Notes under the pieces: model-generated
What the model saw: only the letters and a program-made list of their open reading frames with translations
The model's database searches: none
What the model was told of the DNA's origin: nothing
NCBI GenBank assembly: GCA_937902565.1
Contig: CALFMX010000200.1
Coordinates: 1 to 9,677, forward strand
Length of the DNA stretch: 9,677 nt
Direction of reading: 5' to 3'
Source: an uncultured Spirochaetales bacterium
GTDB taxonomy: Bacteria; Spirochaetota; Spirochaetia; Sphaerochaetales; Sphaerochaetaceae
Part shown: piece after piece, positions 1-6,584 of the stretch
How the letters are laid out: each line of letters begins with the position of its first letter
How positions within the stretch are numbered: the stretch's first letter is position 1
Made by a program: the position numbers and the translations under genes

Positions 1-1
1 A

Positions 2-514
2 CCGTTCGGGGAGGTGACCGCCGTACGGGAGTTCTTGGGAATCGAGGAGGAAATCGGGCGTCCGGTGATCGAACACCCCAAGCGCCCGATTACCGGCCTT
101 GCCACCACCCGCAGTGAAGTCAGCGGCAAACGCCTCTGGGGCTTGATGGAGGAGCACTATAAGGAGAGTGGGGCGATGAAGGGGGAGATGGCCATCATCA
201 ACTACTGCCCCCTCGTCTTCGTCGACCGGGGGCCCACAGGCAAGAACATCACACCGGACAAGCTGGTGAAGGTGGAGCGCCTCGCCCTGGAGGCGGTGTG
301 TGACGGGTACCTTGTCGATGTCATCGCACTGTTGGAGCCGACGTACGTCATTGGTGTCGGCAAATACGCCTACCAGAAGCTGCTCAACGTCGCCCCACGG
401 ATCGGCGAGGTGGTCATCGCTGATGTACTCCACCCCAGTCCGGCAAGCCCGTTGGCCAATCGAGGGTGGGCTGCCCAGGCAGAGGAAAAGCTCACATCAT
501 TAGGTATTTGGTGA
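2..514 (+). CDS. SMUG1-type (family 3) uracil-DNA glycosylase, 3' part
   Basis: This would be a monofunctional glycosylase that removes uracil, and probably oxidised pyrimidines such as hydroxymethyluracil, from DNA to start base-excision repair. The frame is open from base 2, with no stop before the left edge. It reads PFGEVTAVREFLGI, which matches the segment following motif I in SMUG1 proteins, so the GTG at 14 is internal and the true start lies outside the window. Other family blocks follow in order: EHPKRPI, RSEVSGKRLWG, NYCPLVF, the NITPDKL segment, and IGVGKYA. Motif II, HPSPASPLANRGW, is at about 431-469; its first His is the expected catalytic-site residue. The catalytic Asn motif (GMNPGPFGM in the family) would be upstream and cannot be checked. 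The gene ends at TGA 512-514. It is separated from ispE by an AT-rich gap, so it is probably a separate unit. The family call is confident; the substrate range is inferred from the family. Confidence 0.88.
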   Translation, partial: PFGEVTAVREFLGIEEEIGRPVIEHPKRPITGLATTRSEVSGKRLWGLMEEHYKESGAMKGEMAIINYCPLVFVDRGPTGKNITPDKLVKVERLALEAVCDGYLVDVIALLEPTYVIGVGKYAYQKLLNVAPRIGEVVIADVLHPSPASPLANRGWAAQAEEKLTSLGIW

Positions 515-640
515 ATAATACAGGCAATAGAGCAATTTATCGGCAATTTTTGTGGGATACCGTAAAAGAGCCAACAGCCATATGCCGTCTTGAACGAGTT
601 TCGCTGGACAACTACATCAGGCTTTGATACGCTGTTAGCG

Positions 641-1498
641 ATGAATATGACAGCCCAAGCGCATGCCAAAATAAATCTCCACCTCGCTGTCGGCCCGCTT
701 CGCAGCGATGGGTATCACCATCTACAATCCCTCTTTGCCCGCCTTGAACTCGCCGATGTCATTACGGTTGATATCGAGGAGGGGCCCTTCTCCGTGGTCG
801 TTGAGGGGCTTGGGGGGGTGTGTGAGCCGGGGACCGACACGATGAGCCGGGCAGCCCGGCTCTGGCATGAGGCGAGCGGGTGGGACGGCAGGCTCACCGT
901 CTCCATAGAGAAGAACATACCGGTGCAGTCTGGCCTTGGCGGGGGTTCGAGTGATGCCGCATCCCTCCTTTCGCTGCTGAACACCATCAAGCCGCTGCCT
1001 GAGGACCGCCTCCATCAGATCGCCACCCGTGTTGGCAGCGATGTACCGTTCTTCCTCTTCGGCGGTAATGCGGCAATTGTTGAAGGGCGGGGGGAGCGGG
1101 TCACCCCGATAGCCTCGCGCCCCCTTGGGGTGCTGCTCGTCATGCCCCGGGACTTTGCTGTTTCCACTGCCGAGGCCTATGCCCATCTTGACCGGTTGAG
1201 GGCGCATGAGACGCCTCGGTTCATCGATCCGGTGAGACTCGTCGATATCTATAACAAAAGCTGTCCCATGTGGGTAGATTCATTGTATAATGACTTCTAC
1301 CCCACTGTTGCCGAGTTGCCGCTCTACCAGCGACTCAACGCGTTGGGTGATGGGTTGGAGGGGTATGCGACGATCAGTGGGAGCGGGGCGTGTTGGTACA
1401 TCGTCAGTGAGGATGATTCCTGCATCAGAGAGGCAGAAAAGAGCGTACAAGACCACGTGGGGGACCGCGTTGTGTGTTGGCAGAGCCGCTTGTTATAA
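641..1498 (+). CDS. ispE: 4-diphosphocytidyl-2-C-methyl-D-erythritol kinase
   Basis: IspE phosphorylates the 2-hydroxyl of 4-diphosphocytidyl-2-C-methyl-D-erythritol with ATP. This is a middle step of the cytosolic MEP pathway to isoprenoid precursors. Counting from ATG 641 (285 aa, usual for IspE), the N-terminal AKINL places Lys10 and Asn12 as in E. coli. The substrate loop DGYHHLQSLF follows at about 23-32. The GHMP-kinase glycine loop PVQSGLGGGSSDAA is at 94-107, the catalytic Asp is in GSDVPFF (Asp134), and the C-terminal GHMP motif SGSGACWY is at 246-253. The frame stays open upstream to a TTG at 590, but those 17 extra residues do not look like IspE. ATG 641 and ATG 647 both fit. Neither has a clear Shine-Dalgarno, so the exact start is uncertain. 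The stop codon lies inside a probable spoVG promoter. A run of seven G sits at 812-818. Confidence 0.95.
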   Translation: MNMTAQAHAKINLHLAVGPLRSDGYHHLQSLFARLELADVITVDIEEGPFSVVVEGLGGVCEPGTDTMSRAARLWHEASGWDGRLTVSIEKNIPVQSGLGGGSSDAASLLSLLNTIKPLPEDRLHQIATRVGSDVPFFLFGGNAAIVEGRGERVTPIASRPLGVLLVMPRDFAVSTAEAYAHLDRLRAHETPRFIDPVRLVDIYNKSCPMWVDSLYNDFYPTVAELPLYQRLNALGDGLEGYATISGSGACWYIVSEDDSCIREAEKSVQDHVGDRVVCWQSRLL

Positions 1499-1499
1499 T
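1470..1499 (+). promoter_or_regulatory. Extended -10 promoter for spoVG
   Basis: TGTTATAAT at 1491-1499 is a perfect extended -10 (TG, one base, TATAAT). A partial -35 (TTGTGT, 1470-1475) lies 18 bases upstream. TTGGCA at 1477-1482 is a better -35 match but is only 11 bases away, too close to count. The ispE stop codon TAA (1496-1498) is part of the -10. Transcription would start near 1506, about 23 bases before the spoVG GTG. This is a sequence-based prediction only; extended -10 promoters need little -35 match. Confidence 0.6.
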
Positions 1500-1518
1500 C
1501 GGACCGATGGTGTGGATT

Positions 1519-1524
1519 GGAGGA
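1519..1524 (+). promoter_or_regulatory. Shine-Dalgarno setting the spoVG start
   Basis: GGAGGA ends five bases before GTG 1529. The frame also opens at a TTG (1517), but that codon overlaps the Shine-Dalgarno itself. GTG 1529 gives an N-terminus that aligns with other SpoVG proteins, so it is chosen as the start. Confidence 0.75.
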
Positions 1525-1528
1525 TAGT

Positions 1529-1810
1529 GTGGACATCTCAGAAGTGCGTGTGCGGAGAGTCAATCAAGCTGGTAAATTGAAGGCTTATGTGACCGTGACG
1601 TTCGACAACCAGTTCGTGGTGCATAACATCAAGGTGATTGAAGGGCGTGAAGGGGACTTCATAGCGATGCCGAGCCGTCAGCTCGCCAACGGTGAGTTCA
1701 AGGATGTCGCCCACCCGATCAGCAGTGAGTTCAGGGATCACTTGCAACAGGTGGTCATGGAGGCGTACGCCGCCAATGTCGATGAGGAGGATCAGGAGAG
1801 CGAACAGTAG
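1529..1810 (+). CDS. spoVG: SpoVG family regulatory protein
   Basis: SpoVG is a small, widely conserved protein named for a Bacillus sporulation role. In non-sporulating bacteria, including spirochaetes, it acts as a site-specific DNA- and RNA-binding regulator. The 93-aa product aligns over its full length with the family. It begins VDISEVRVRRV, then has VTVTFDNQFVVHNIKVIEG (about 21-39), FIAMPSR (44-50) and GEFKDVAHPISSEFR (55-69). It ends in a short acidic tail rich in Glu, Asp and Gln (about 85-93). It follows ispE by 30 bases, a common neighbourhood for spoVG, and carries its own extended -10. No target site can be deduced from this window. Identification is secure; the regulatory role is family knowledge. 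Confidence 0.94.
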   Translation: MDISEVRVRRVNQAGKLKAYVTVTFDNQFVVHNIKVIEGREGDFIAMPSRQLANGEFKDVAHPISSEFRDHLQQVVMEAYAANVDEEDQESEQ

Positions 1811-1821
1811 GGTGCCAACGC

Positions 1822-1850
1822 TGGACAAATCTCCCCTTTTCCGGTAGCCT
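1822..1850 (+). promoter_or_regulatory. Possible promoter for tRNA-Gln
   Basis: TGGACA (1822-1827) and TAGCCT (1845-1850) are separated by 17 bases. They would start transcription around 1857, a few bases before the mature tRNA 5' end. The -35 is five of six to consensus but the -10 is only three of six, so this is a weak call. Read-through from spoVG is an alternative source, since no hairpin terminator is visible between the two. Confidence 0.35.
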
Positions 1851-1862
1851 CATACCCGTTGT

Positions 1863-1934
1863 TGGGAAGTCGCCAAGTGGTTAAGGCTCTGGTTTTTGGT
1901 GCCGGCATCGGGGGTTCGAATCCCTCCTTCCCAG
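1863..1934 (+). tRNA. tRNA-Gln (anticodon UUG)
   Basis: The cloverleaf was folded by eye. The acceptor stem TGGGAAG (1863-1869) pairs with CTTCCCA (1927-1933) in seven Watson-Crick pairs. The D arm is 1872-1887. The anticodon stem CTGGT/GCCGG contains two G-T pairs and closes the loop TTTTGGT, giving anticodon TTG at 1896-1898. The T arm has loop TTCGAAT (1915-1921) with a five-pair stem. The discriminator is G1934. The next bases are TAG, so CCA is not encoded and must be added by nucleotidyltransferase. The tRNA stands alone between spoVG and rplY and has its own terminator. Confidence 0.96.
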
Positions 1935-1936
1935 TA

Positions 1937-1966
1937 GGGCAATCCATGGATGTGGGTTGCCCTTTT
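1937..1966 (+). terminator. Rho-independent terminator after tRNA-Gln
   Basis: GGGCAATCC (1937-1945) pairs with GGGTTGCCC (1954-1962) in nine pairs including one G-T. One further A-T pair is possible at the loop. TTTT follows at 1963-1966. The T run is short, but the stem is strong and sits three bases after the tRNA, so it should end the tRNA transcript and separate it from rplY. Confidence 0.8.
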
Positions 1967-1979
1967 GCATGTGGGGTAC

Positions 1980-2009
1980 TTGTGCACCAGCGGCCAAACA
2001 CTCTATACT
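1980..2009 (+). promoter_or_regulatory. Promoter for the rplY-pth-tilS operon
   Basis: TTGTGC (1980-1985) and TATACT (2004-2009, five of six) are separated by 18 bases, just after the tRNA terminator. The start point would be near 2016, giving an untranslated leader of about 74 bases before rplY. The prediction is supported by position, since a new unit must start between the terminator and rplY. Confidence 0.5.
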
Positions 2010-2020
2010 CAGCCCCTAGT

Positions 2021-2069
2021 GGTATATGGATACCCCAACGTTATGGTAATTGGGCATGAATGCACCAAT
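2021..2069 (+). promoter_or_regulatory. Two stem-loops in the rplY leader
   Basis: The first is GGTAT (2021-2025) pairing with ATACC (2030-2034) around a four-base loop. The second is ATTGG (2049-2053) pairing with CCAAT (2065-2069), continued by GC/GC across a bulged A (2064) with a small loop. Both lie between the predicted start point and the Shine-Dalgarno AAGGAG (2078-2083). A structured leader on a ribosomal-protein mRNA could bind the protein product, but this role is inference. Confidence 0.35.
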
Positions 2070-2089
2070 GAGAGTACAAGGAGTTCACA

Positions 2090-2710
2090 ATGAGCGACAA
2101 ACGCAGTTTGACAGCAGTAGAGCGAACCAGTGATTTCGGCAGCGCCGGATCACGCAGGCTCCTGCGCAGTGGCCGGATCCCGGCAGTCATCTATGGAAAG
2201 AGTGAGCATATGCACATCAGCCTCGATGCCCATGAGTTCACCTATAAGATGCGCTACTTCTCCGAGACGGCCCTGTTGAAGATCAAAGTTGGAAAGAAGG
2301 ACCATGAGTGTTTGATGAAGACCTACCAGGAGGACCTGATCCGTGGGACGATCAAGCACGTGGATTTTTATGAGGTCACCCGTGGCCAGGTGCTCAGGAC
2401 GATGGTTTCCATCACGCTGGTCGGAAATCCGGTCGGAACCCGTGAGGGTGGCGTGCTTGAGCAGATCCTCTATGAGACCGAGATCGAGTGTCTGCCCAAG
2501 GATCTTCCCGAGACCCTGCAGGTGGATGTCTCCAACCTTGGGATCAACCACTCCGTAGCCCTCTCTGAGGTGGTCATGCCCGACGGCGTCAAGCTGATCG
2601 ACGACCACGCCAAGACCATCGCTACCGTCAAGACGGTCCGTATTGAGGTAGAGGAGGAGGAGACCGAGGAAGTGGAAGAGACTGCCGAAGTAGAGGAAGC
2701 AGAGGAGTAA
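2090..2710 (+). CDS. rplY: 50S ribosomal protein L25 (Ctc form)
   Basis: L25 binds 5S rRNA in the large ribosomal subunit. The longer Ctc form, seen here, adds a second beta-rich domain and is often linked to stress. The 206-aa product has the N-terminal 5S-binding domain at about 1-95, with SRRLLRSGRIPAVIYG (21-36), the ALLKIKVG strand and IKHVDFYEV. The Ctc domain runs from about 98 to 180 and includes GNPVGTREGGVLEQ and LPKDLPETLQVDVS. The protein ends in an acidic tail of Glu with a few Val, Thr and Ala (about 186-206), common in long L25 proteins. ATG 2090 has Shine-Dalgarno AAGGAG six bases upstream. The pth start codon follows the stop directly, and the rplY-pth pair is a widely conserved arrangement. 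Confidence 0.96.
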   Translation: MSDKRSLTAVERTSDFGSAGSRRLLRSGRIPAVIYGKSEHMHISLDAHEFTYKMRYFSETALLKIKVGKKDHECLMKTYQEDLIRGTIKHVDFYEVTRGQVLRTMVSITLVGNPVGTREGGVLEQILYETEIECLPKDLPETLQVDVSNLGINHSVALSEVVMPDGVKLIDDHAKTIATVKTVRIEVEEEETEEVEETAEVEEAEE

Positions 2711-3265
2711 GTGATGATGCTTGTCCTTGGCCTGGGTAATCCAGGTACCAAGTATGAGCGTACCCGTCACAACGTCGGCACCCTTGCCTTGGAGTCGTGT
2801 GCAGCGTTTTTTCAGCTTCGGTTGAAAAAACGCTGTTTTCGTCTCTATCGCCAAGCGGTGGTCGATGGGCGGGCGCGCCTGGTCCATCCCTTGACCTATA
2901 TGAACAGGAGCGGTGAGGTCCTCAAGTACTTTGAATACTCCTCGCTGGTGGTCCTCTGTGACCAGATGGACCTGCCTGCCGGGACGATCCGCCTCAGGCG
3001 TGGTGGTTCATCGGCGGGGCACCGCGGTCTCATGTCCCTGATAGAGGCACACGGTGATGGACAGTTCATCCGGATCTATATCGGCATCGGGCGTCCATCG
3101 GATGGGGGGCGTGTCATCGACCACGTATTGGGGCCCATCGATGACGAGGCGATCTGGGATGGCATCGCCTTGGCGAGCAAGGCGCTCGTCTCCTTGGTCG
3201 AGGGGGCAAGCTTTGAGGAGGTGGCCAGTGTCTACAATCGTCGAACAAGTCCTCCGTATCCTTGA
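2711..3265 (+). CDS. pth: Peptidyl-tRNA hydrolase
   Basis: Pth cleaves peptidyl-tRNA that drops off the ribosome, releasing tRNA for reuse in the cytosol. From GTG 2711 (184 aa) the N-terminus reads LVLGLGNPG with Asn10. Catalytic His20 is in TRHNVG, so numbering matches E. coli there. Asn65 is in TYMNRSG (E. coli Asn68), and Asp84 in CDQMDLPAG corresponds to E. coli Asp93. The block that reads GGHNGL in E. coli reads AGHRGL here (102-107), so the conserved Asn114 equivalent appears to be Arg105. The later IGIGRP and DHVLG motifs are present. The start could also be ATG 2714, best spaced from GAGGAG (2702-2707), or ATG 2717. The 3' end overlaps tilS by 38 bases, so the two are probably translationally coupled. 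Confidence 0.94.
   Translation: MMMLVLGLGNPGTKYERTRHNVGTLALESCAAFFQLRLKKRCFRLYRQAVVDGRARLVHPLTYMNRSGEVLKYFEYSSLVVLCDQMDLPAGTIRLRRGGSSAGHRGLMSLIEAHGDGQFIRIYIGIGRPSDGGRVIDHVLGPIDDEAIWDGIALASKALVSLVEGASFEEVASVYNRRTSPPYP
3215..3221 (+). promoter_or_regulatory. Shine-Dalgarno setting the tilS start inside pth
   Basis: GAGGAGG lies within the pth coding sequence and ends six bases before GTG 3228. It supports a tilS start overlapping the end of pth. The longer in-frame opening back to 3054 encodes Ser/Arg-rich sequence unlike any TilS and is read from pth in another frame. Confidence 0.7.
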
Positions 3266-4652
3266 GCGATTCTTCGATGAGGAGGGGATCGATCGCAATC
3301 AGGAGATGGCGGTCGCCTTCTCGGGTGGCAGTGATTCCCTGGCCCTCCTGCACGCTGTCTCTACCCTGGTCGGAGCCGAACGCGTCCACGCCCTCTATGT
3401 GAACCACCACCTGCGCAGCAGTGAGGAGCTTTCCGGGGAGATTGAACTCAATGAACACAACTGCCGCCTCCTGGGCGTCTCGTTCACACTCCTTGACCTC
3501 GGGCACGGGAGTGTTGAGCGTGCGCTCAAGGAACGTGGGCGGGGTGTCGAGGAGGCGGCACGCCAGCTGCGATACGACATCTTGGGCCGCACCTGCCGGG
3601 AGCGCTCGATCCCCTATCTCCTGACCGCGCACAACAGTGACGACCAGCTGGAGACCCTGTTGATGCGCGTTGCCCAGGCTTCGAGCATCGCATCCCTTGC
3701 CTCCATCAGGCGGAGGCGGGACCTCGAGGGCGTGACGGTGCTCAGGCCGGTGCTCGAGGTGAGCCACAGCGACCTTGCCTTGTATGCCCGCACCCAGGGG
3801 CTCACCTGGTCGCTCGACTCCACCAACGATGAGGACACCTACCTGAGAAACGCACTGCGTCGCGAGGTGAAGAAGCCGCTGCTCGCCCTCTTCCCCAATG
3901 CCCGGAGCGCAGCAGTGGTGTTGGGCCGACGCTTTGAGGAGACCTCCCGCCTCCTCGATCTCATGGTCGAAGAGGCGCTTGGCAGTGTCATCTGTGACGA
4001 TGGGGTGGTCAGCTTCACCCTGGTATGGTATCGCTCTCTCGTCGATGAGCTGCGGGAGCTGCTCCTCTATCGGATGGTGGCTCTAGTCAGTGGAGAAGAG
4101 CGGATTGCCCGCACTATCATCGCTGAACTGGTCAAGGGCATCGATGAGCTGGAGAGGGCAGGGGGGGGTGTGCGTGAGATCGGGTCCCTCCGCATCGAGA
4201 GCCGGGAGGGGATGATCACCCTCTCCCCGATCGCGGTATTGTGGTCCTATTGCCTGCCCCTCGATGAGCCGATGAAGGCACAGCGCATCGCCTTGCCCGG
4301 CGATGCCGAGGTGGTCATCAGGGAGTTTGTTGAGGGGTATTGGGACACGGATGCACTCCGCATCGATGCGTCCAGCCTCAAGGACCCGGTTATCCGCAGC
4401 GCGCAGGGCGGTGATGAGATTGCCCTCTCTGGGGGGACGATGCGGGTGGCAAAGCTGCTCTCCTCCATGAAAGTGGCGCTCCACCAGCGTGGATCAGTCC
4501 CGATTCTGGTCGACCGAAGCGGGGTCGTGGCGGTCTTCGCCAGGGCGTTCGGGGGGCGCGATCGCATCGCCGAACGCTTCAAGGCTCCCCTTGCTCACCC
4601 GTTTACAAATATATATAGTAGTAACAGAAGGAATAGGAACAGTGAAATTTAG
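3228..4652 (+). CDS. tilS: tRNA(Ile)-lysidine synthase
   Basis: TilS uses ATP and lysine to convert C34 of tRNA-Ile(CAU) to lysidine, so that the tRNA reads AUA and is charged with isoleucine. The 474-aa product has the N-type ATP-pyrophosphatase P-loop SGGSDS at 32-37. It then has VNHHLR (58-63), ARQLRYD (111-117), TAHNSDDQLET (133-143, where TilS usually has HH or HN), RPVLEV (173-178) and WSLDSTNDEDTYLRN (194-208). The C-terminal TilS domain is recognisable in the last 80 residues or so: DPVIRSAQGGDEI, then RVAKLLSSMKVALHQRGSVP and VLVD-like ILVDRSG. It is close to the length of full-size family members. It overlaps pth by 38 bases and ftsH by 11. A run of eight G lies at 4161-4168. The last dozen residues are Ser/Asn/Arg-rich, coded by the AT-rich stretch that probably holds an ftsH promoter. 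Confidence 0.94.
   Translation: MSTIVEQVLRILERFFDEEGIDRNQEMAVAFSGGSDSLALLHAVSTLVGAERVHALYVNHHLRSSEELSGEIELNEHNCRLLGVSFTLLDLGHGSVERALKERGRGVEEAARQLRYDILGRTCRERSIPYLLTAHNSDDQLETLLMRVAQASSIASLASIRRRRDLEGVTVLRPVLEVSHSDLALYARTQGLTWSLDSTNDEDTYLRNALRREVKKPLLALFPNARSAAVVLGRRFEETSRLLDLMVEEALGSVICDDGVVSFTLVWYRSLVDELRELLLYRMVALVSGEERIARTIIAELVKGIDELERAGGGVREIGSLRIESREGMITLSPIAVLWSYCLPLDEPMKAQRIALPGDAEVVIREFVEGYWDTDALRIDASSLKDPVIRSAQGGDEIALSGGTMRVAKLLSSMKVALHQRGSVPILVDRSGVVAVFARAFGGRDRIAERFKAPLAHPFTNIYSSNRRNRNSEI
4591..4619 (+). promoter_or_regulatory. Probable internal promoter for ftsH in the tilS 3' end
   Basis: TTGCTC (4591-4596) and TATAGT (4614-4619, five of six) are separated by 17 bases, in an abrupt AT-rich patch inside GC-rich coding sequence. 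The start point would be near 4626, about 16 bases before the ftsH GTG and just before its Shine-Dalgarno. The -35 matches only at TTG. Confidence 0.45.
4626..4633 (+). promoter_or_regulatory. Shine-Dalgarno setting the ftsH start
   Basis: AGAAGGAA lies nine to ten bases before GTG 4642. The frame is open further upstream to 4489, but those 51 residues are tilS read in another frame. GTG 4642 gives the usual short cytosolic leader before the first membrane segment. Confidence 0.65.
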
Positions 4653-6576
4653 AAATGAGAGCAACGAGGGTGACAAGAAGTCTCCACAAGAGGACCCGAA
4701 GCAGTTCTGGCAGGGTCCGCCAAGGGATGGGGGCAAACCATCGTTCAGGCCACCCAAGAATCGGGTGACATTGGTGGTGTTCATCACCCTAGCGATCCTC
4801 TTTGCGTATATGTTCTTCGATTCGGCCGGCGGGCGGAAGGACCAGACGGTTCCCTATACGACCTTTATCAGCTACGTCGAAGCCAACCAGGTGGCGCAGG
4901 TGGAGATCAAGGAGCAATCCCAGGTCCACTTTGTGCTCAGGAACGGGATCAGTGCCCAGACGAGGATTCCATACTTTGACGAATCACTGCTCTCCACCTT
5001 GAAGGAGAAGGGGGTCTCCGTCACCGGGACGGTTGCCGAGATCTCGGTTCTGCAAGTCGTCCTCCAGCTCCTGCCGTGGATCATCTTCATTGGCTTTACC
5101 ATCATGCTCTACCGCCAGTCCAGTGGTCTCAATGGAAAGATGATGTCCACCCTCGGCAAGAGCCGGGCCAAGGAGTATATGGAGAGTGATACCAAGGTCA
5201 CCTTCGCCGACGTTGCCGGCCAGGTTGAGGCCAAGTACGAGCTGGAGGAGGTCGTCGAGTTCCTCAAGCGACCGGAGCACTTCACCAAGGTCGGGGCCAA
5301 GATTCCCCGTGGTGTGATGCTCGTCGGCCCCCCGGGAACCGGGAAGACCCTCCTGGCAAAGGCCGTGGCCGGTGAGAGCGGGGTCTCCTTCTTCCACACC
5401 AGTGGATCCGACTTTGTCGAGATGTTTGTCGGTATGGGGGCGGCGCGGGTACGCGATCTCTTTGAACAGGCGCGCAAGAATGCGCCATGTATCCTCTTCA
5501 TCGACGAGCTGGATGCGGTGGGTCGTACACGTGGCGGAGGACTGGGCGGCGGCAACGATGAGCGAGAGCAGACCTTGAACCAGATCCTGGTGGAGATGGA
5601 TGGGTTTTCCACCATCGGCGGGGTTATTGTCATGGCGGCGACCAACCGCCCCGATATCCTCGATCCCGCCCTCCTGAGGCCGGGACGCTTCGACCGCCAG
5701 GTCGTCGTCGACCTGCCCGATATCGCCGAACGTGAGGCGATCTTGAAGATCCATGTCCGCAAGGTGCAGCTGGCCGACGATGTCGACCTCAAGCGCCTCG
5801 CCCGGGGGTCGGCCGGCACCAGCGGCGCCGACCTGGCAAACCTGGTCAATGAGGCGGCCCTCTTTGCCGCCCGCAAGAACAAGAGTGTGGTGAGCATGGT
5901 CGAGATGGAAGAGGCACGTGACAAGATCCTGCTCGGTGTCGCCCGCAAGAGCCGGGCGATGACCGAGGATGAGAAGCGCGCCACCGCCTACCATGAAGCA
6001 GGCCACGCCCTGCTCCACTACCACCTCAAGAACCTCGATCCGCTCCACAAGGTGACCATCATCCCCCATGGGAGGGCCCTGGGCCTGACGGTGAGCCTGC
6101 CGGAGCGCGATGCCTACACCAAGACACGCTCGATGCTCCATGACTGGATCAAGGTGACGATGGGTGGCTATGTAGCCGAGGATCTGGTCTATGGGGAGAC
6201 GACCACCGGCACCAGCAATGACATCAAGCAGGCGACCAACCTCGCCCGCCGGATGGTCACCGAATGGGGGATGAGCGAATTGGGCTTCATCAACCTCGGG
6301 GACGAGGATGAGCCGCTCTTCCTCGGTCGGGAGATCACCCAGCACAAGCACTACAGCGAGGAGACCGCCCGGCGCATCGACAGCGAGATCCACAAGATCC
6401 TCGACTCGGCGATGGCTGAGACACGGGCCATCCTCAGTGACAATCGCGACCAACTGGACCTTTTGACCCAGGCGCTGATCGAGCGGGAGACGCTCGATGA
6501 TCGCGATGTGCGCATCCTGTTGGGATTGGATCCCATCAAGGAAGCGGAGACAGGCGACGAGCAACCAACCACCTAG
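4642..6576 (+). CDS. ftsH: ATP-dependent zinc metalloprotease FtsH
   Basis: FtsH is a membrane-anchored hexameric AAA+ protease that extracts and degrades damaged membrane proteins and some short-lived cytosolic regulators. The 644-aa product has a hydrophilic N-terminal leader of about 40 residues rich in Pro, Lys and Asp. TM1 is at about 41-59, followed by an extracytoplasmic domain, and TM2 is at about 136-157. In the AAA+ domain, Walker A GPPGTGKT is at 229-236 and Walker [11 protein letters not shown] at 284-293. The second region of homology [18 protein letters not shown] is at 335-352, with arginine fingers 346 and 349. The protease domain has the zinc site HEAGH at 451-455; Asp527 in SNDIKQAT fits the third zinc ligand. 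All key residues are present, so it should be active. It overlaps tilS by 11 bases and is followed eight bases later by lepA. Confidence 0.97.
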   Translation: MKFRNESNEGDKKSPQEDPKQFWQGPPRDGGKPSFRPPKNRVTLVVFITLAILFAYMFFDSAGGRKDQTVPYTTFISYVEANQVAQVEIKEQSQVHFVLRNGISAQTRIPYFDESLLSTLKEKGVSVTGTVAEISVLQVVLQLLPWIIFIGFTIMLYRQSSGLNGKMMSTLGKSRAKEYMESDTKVTFADVAGQVEAKYELEEVVEFLKRPEHFTKVGAKIPRGVMLVGPPGTGKTLLAKAVAGESGVSFFHTSGSDFVEMFVGMGAARVRDLFEQARKNAPCILFIDELDAVGRTRGGGLGGGNDEREQTLNQILVEMDGFSTIGGVIVMAATNRPDILDPALLRPGRFDRQVVVDLPDIAEREAILKIHVRKVQLADDVDLKRLARGSAGTSGADLANLVNEAALFAARKNKSVVSMVEMEEARDKILLGVARKSRAMTEDEKRATAYHEAGHALLHYHLKNLDPLHKVTIIPHGRALGLTVSLPERDAYTKTRSMLHDWIKVTMGGYVAEDLVYGETTTGTSNDIKQATNLARRMVTEWGMSELGFINLGDEDEPLFLGREITQHKHYSEETARRIDSEIHKILDSAMAETRAILSDNRDQLDLLTQALIERETLDDRDVRILLGLDPIKEAETGDEQPTT

Positions 6577-6584
6577 GGAGTTAT

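Noticed and set aside
524..547. Three direct GCAAT repeats in the gap before ispE
   Set aside because: They are short, unevenly spaced (8 and 11 bases) and in AT-rich DNA, so chance is a sufficient explanation. They form no hairpin, so they are not a terminator either.
590..640. TTG-started extension of ispE
   Set aside because: The 17 extra residues do not resemble IspE N-termini, and counting from ATG 641 aligns Lys10 with the E. coli enzyme. There is no Shine-Dalgarno for the TTG.
1859..2059. Small plus-strand open frame covering the tRNA and its terminator
   Set aside because: It coincides with a well-folded tRNA-Gln and a terminator hairpin, so coding is not credible.
2150..2887. Minus-strand open frame across rplY and the start of pth
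   Set aside because: It spans two real genes in antisense, has no ribosome-binding site I could identify and no family resemblance.
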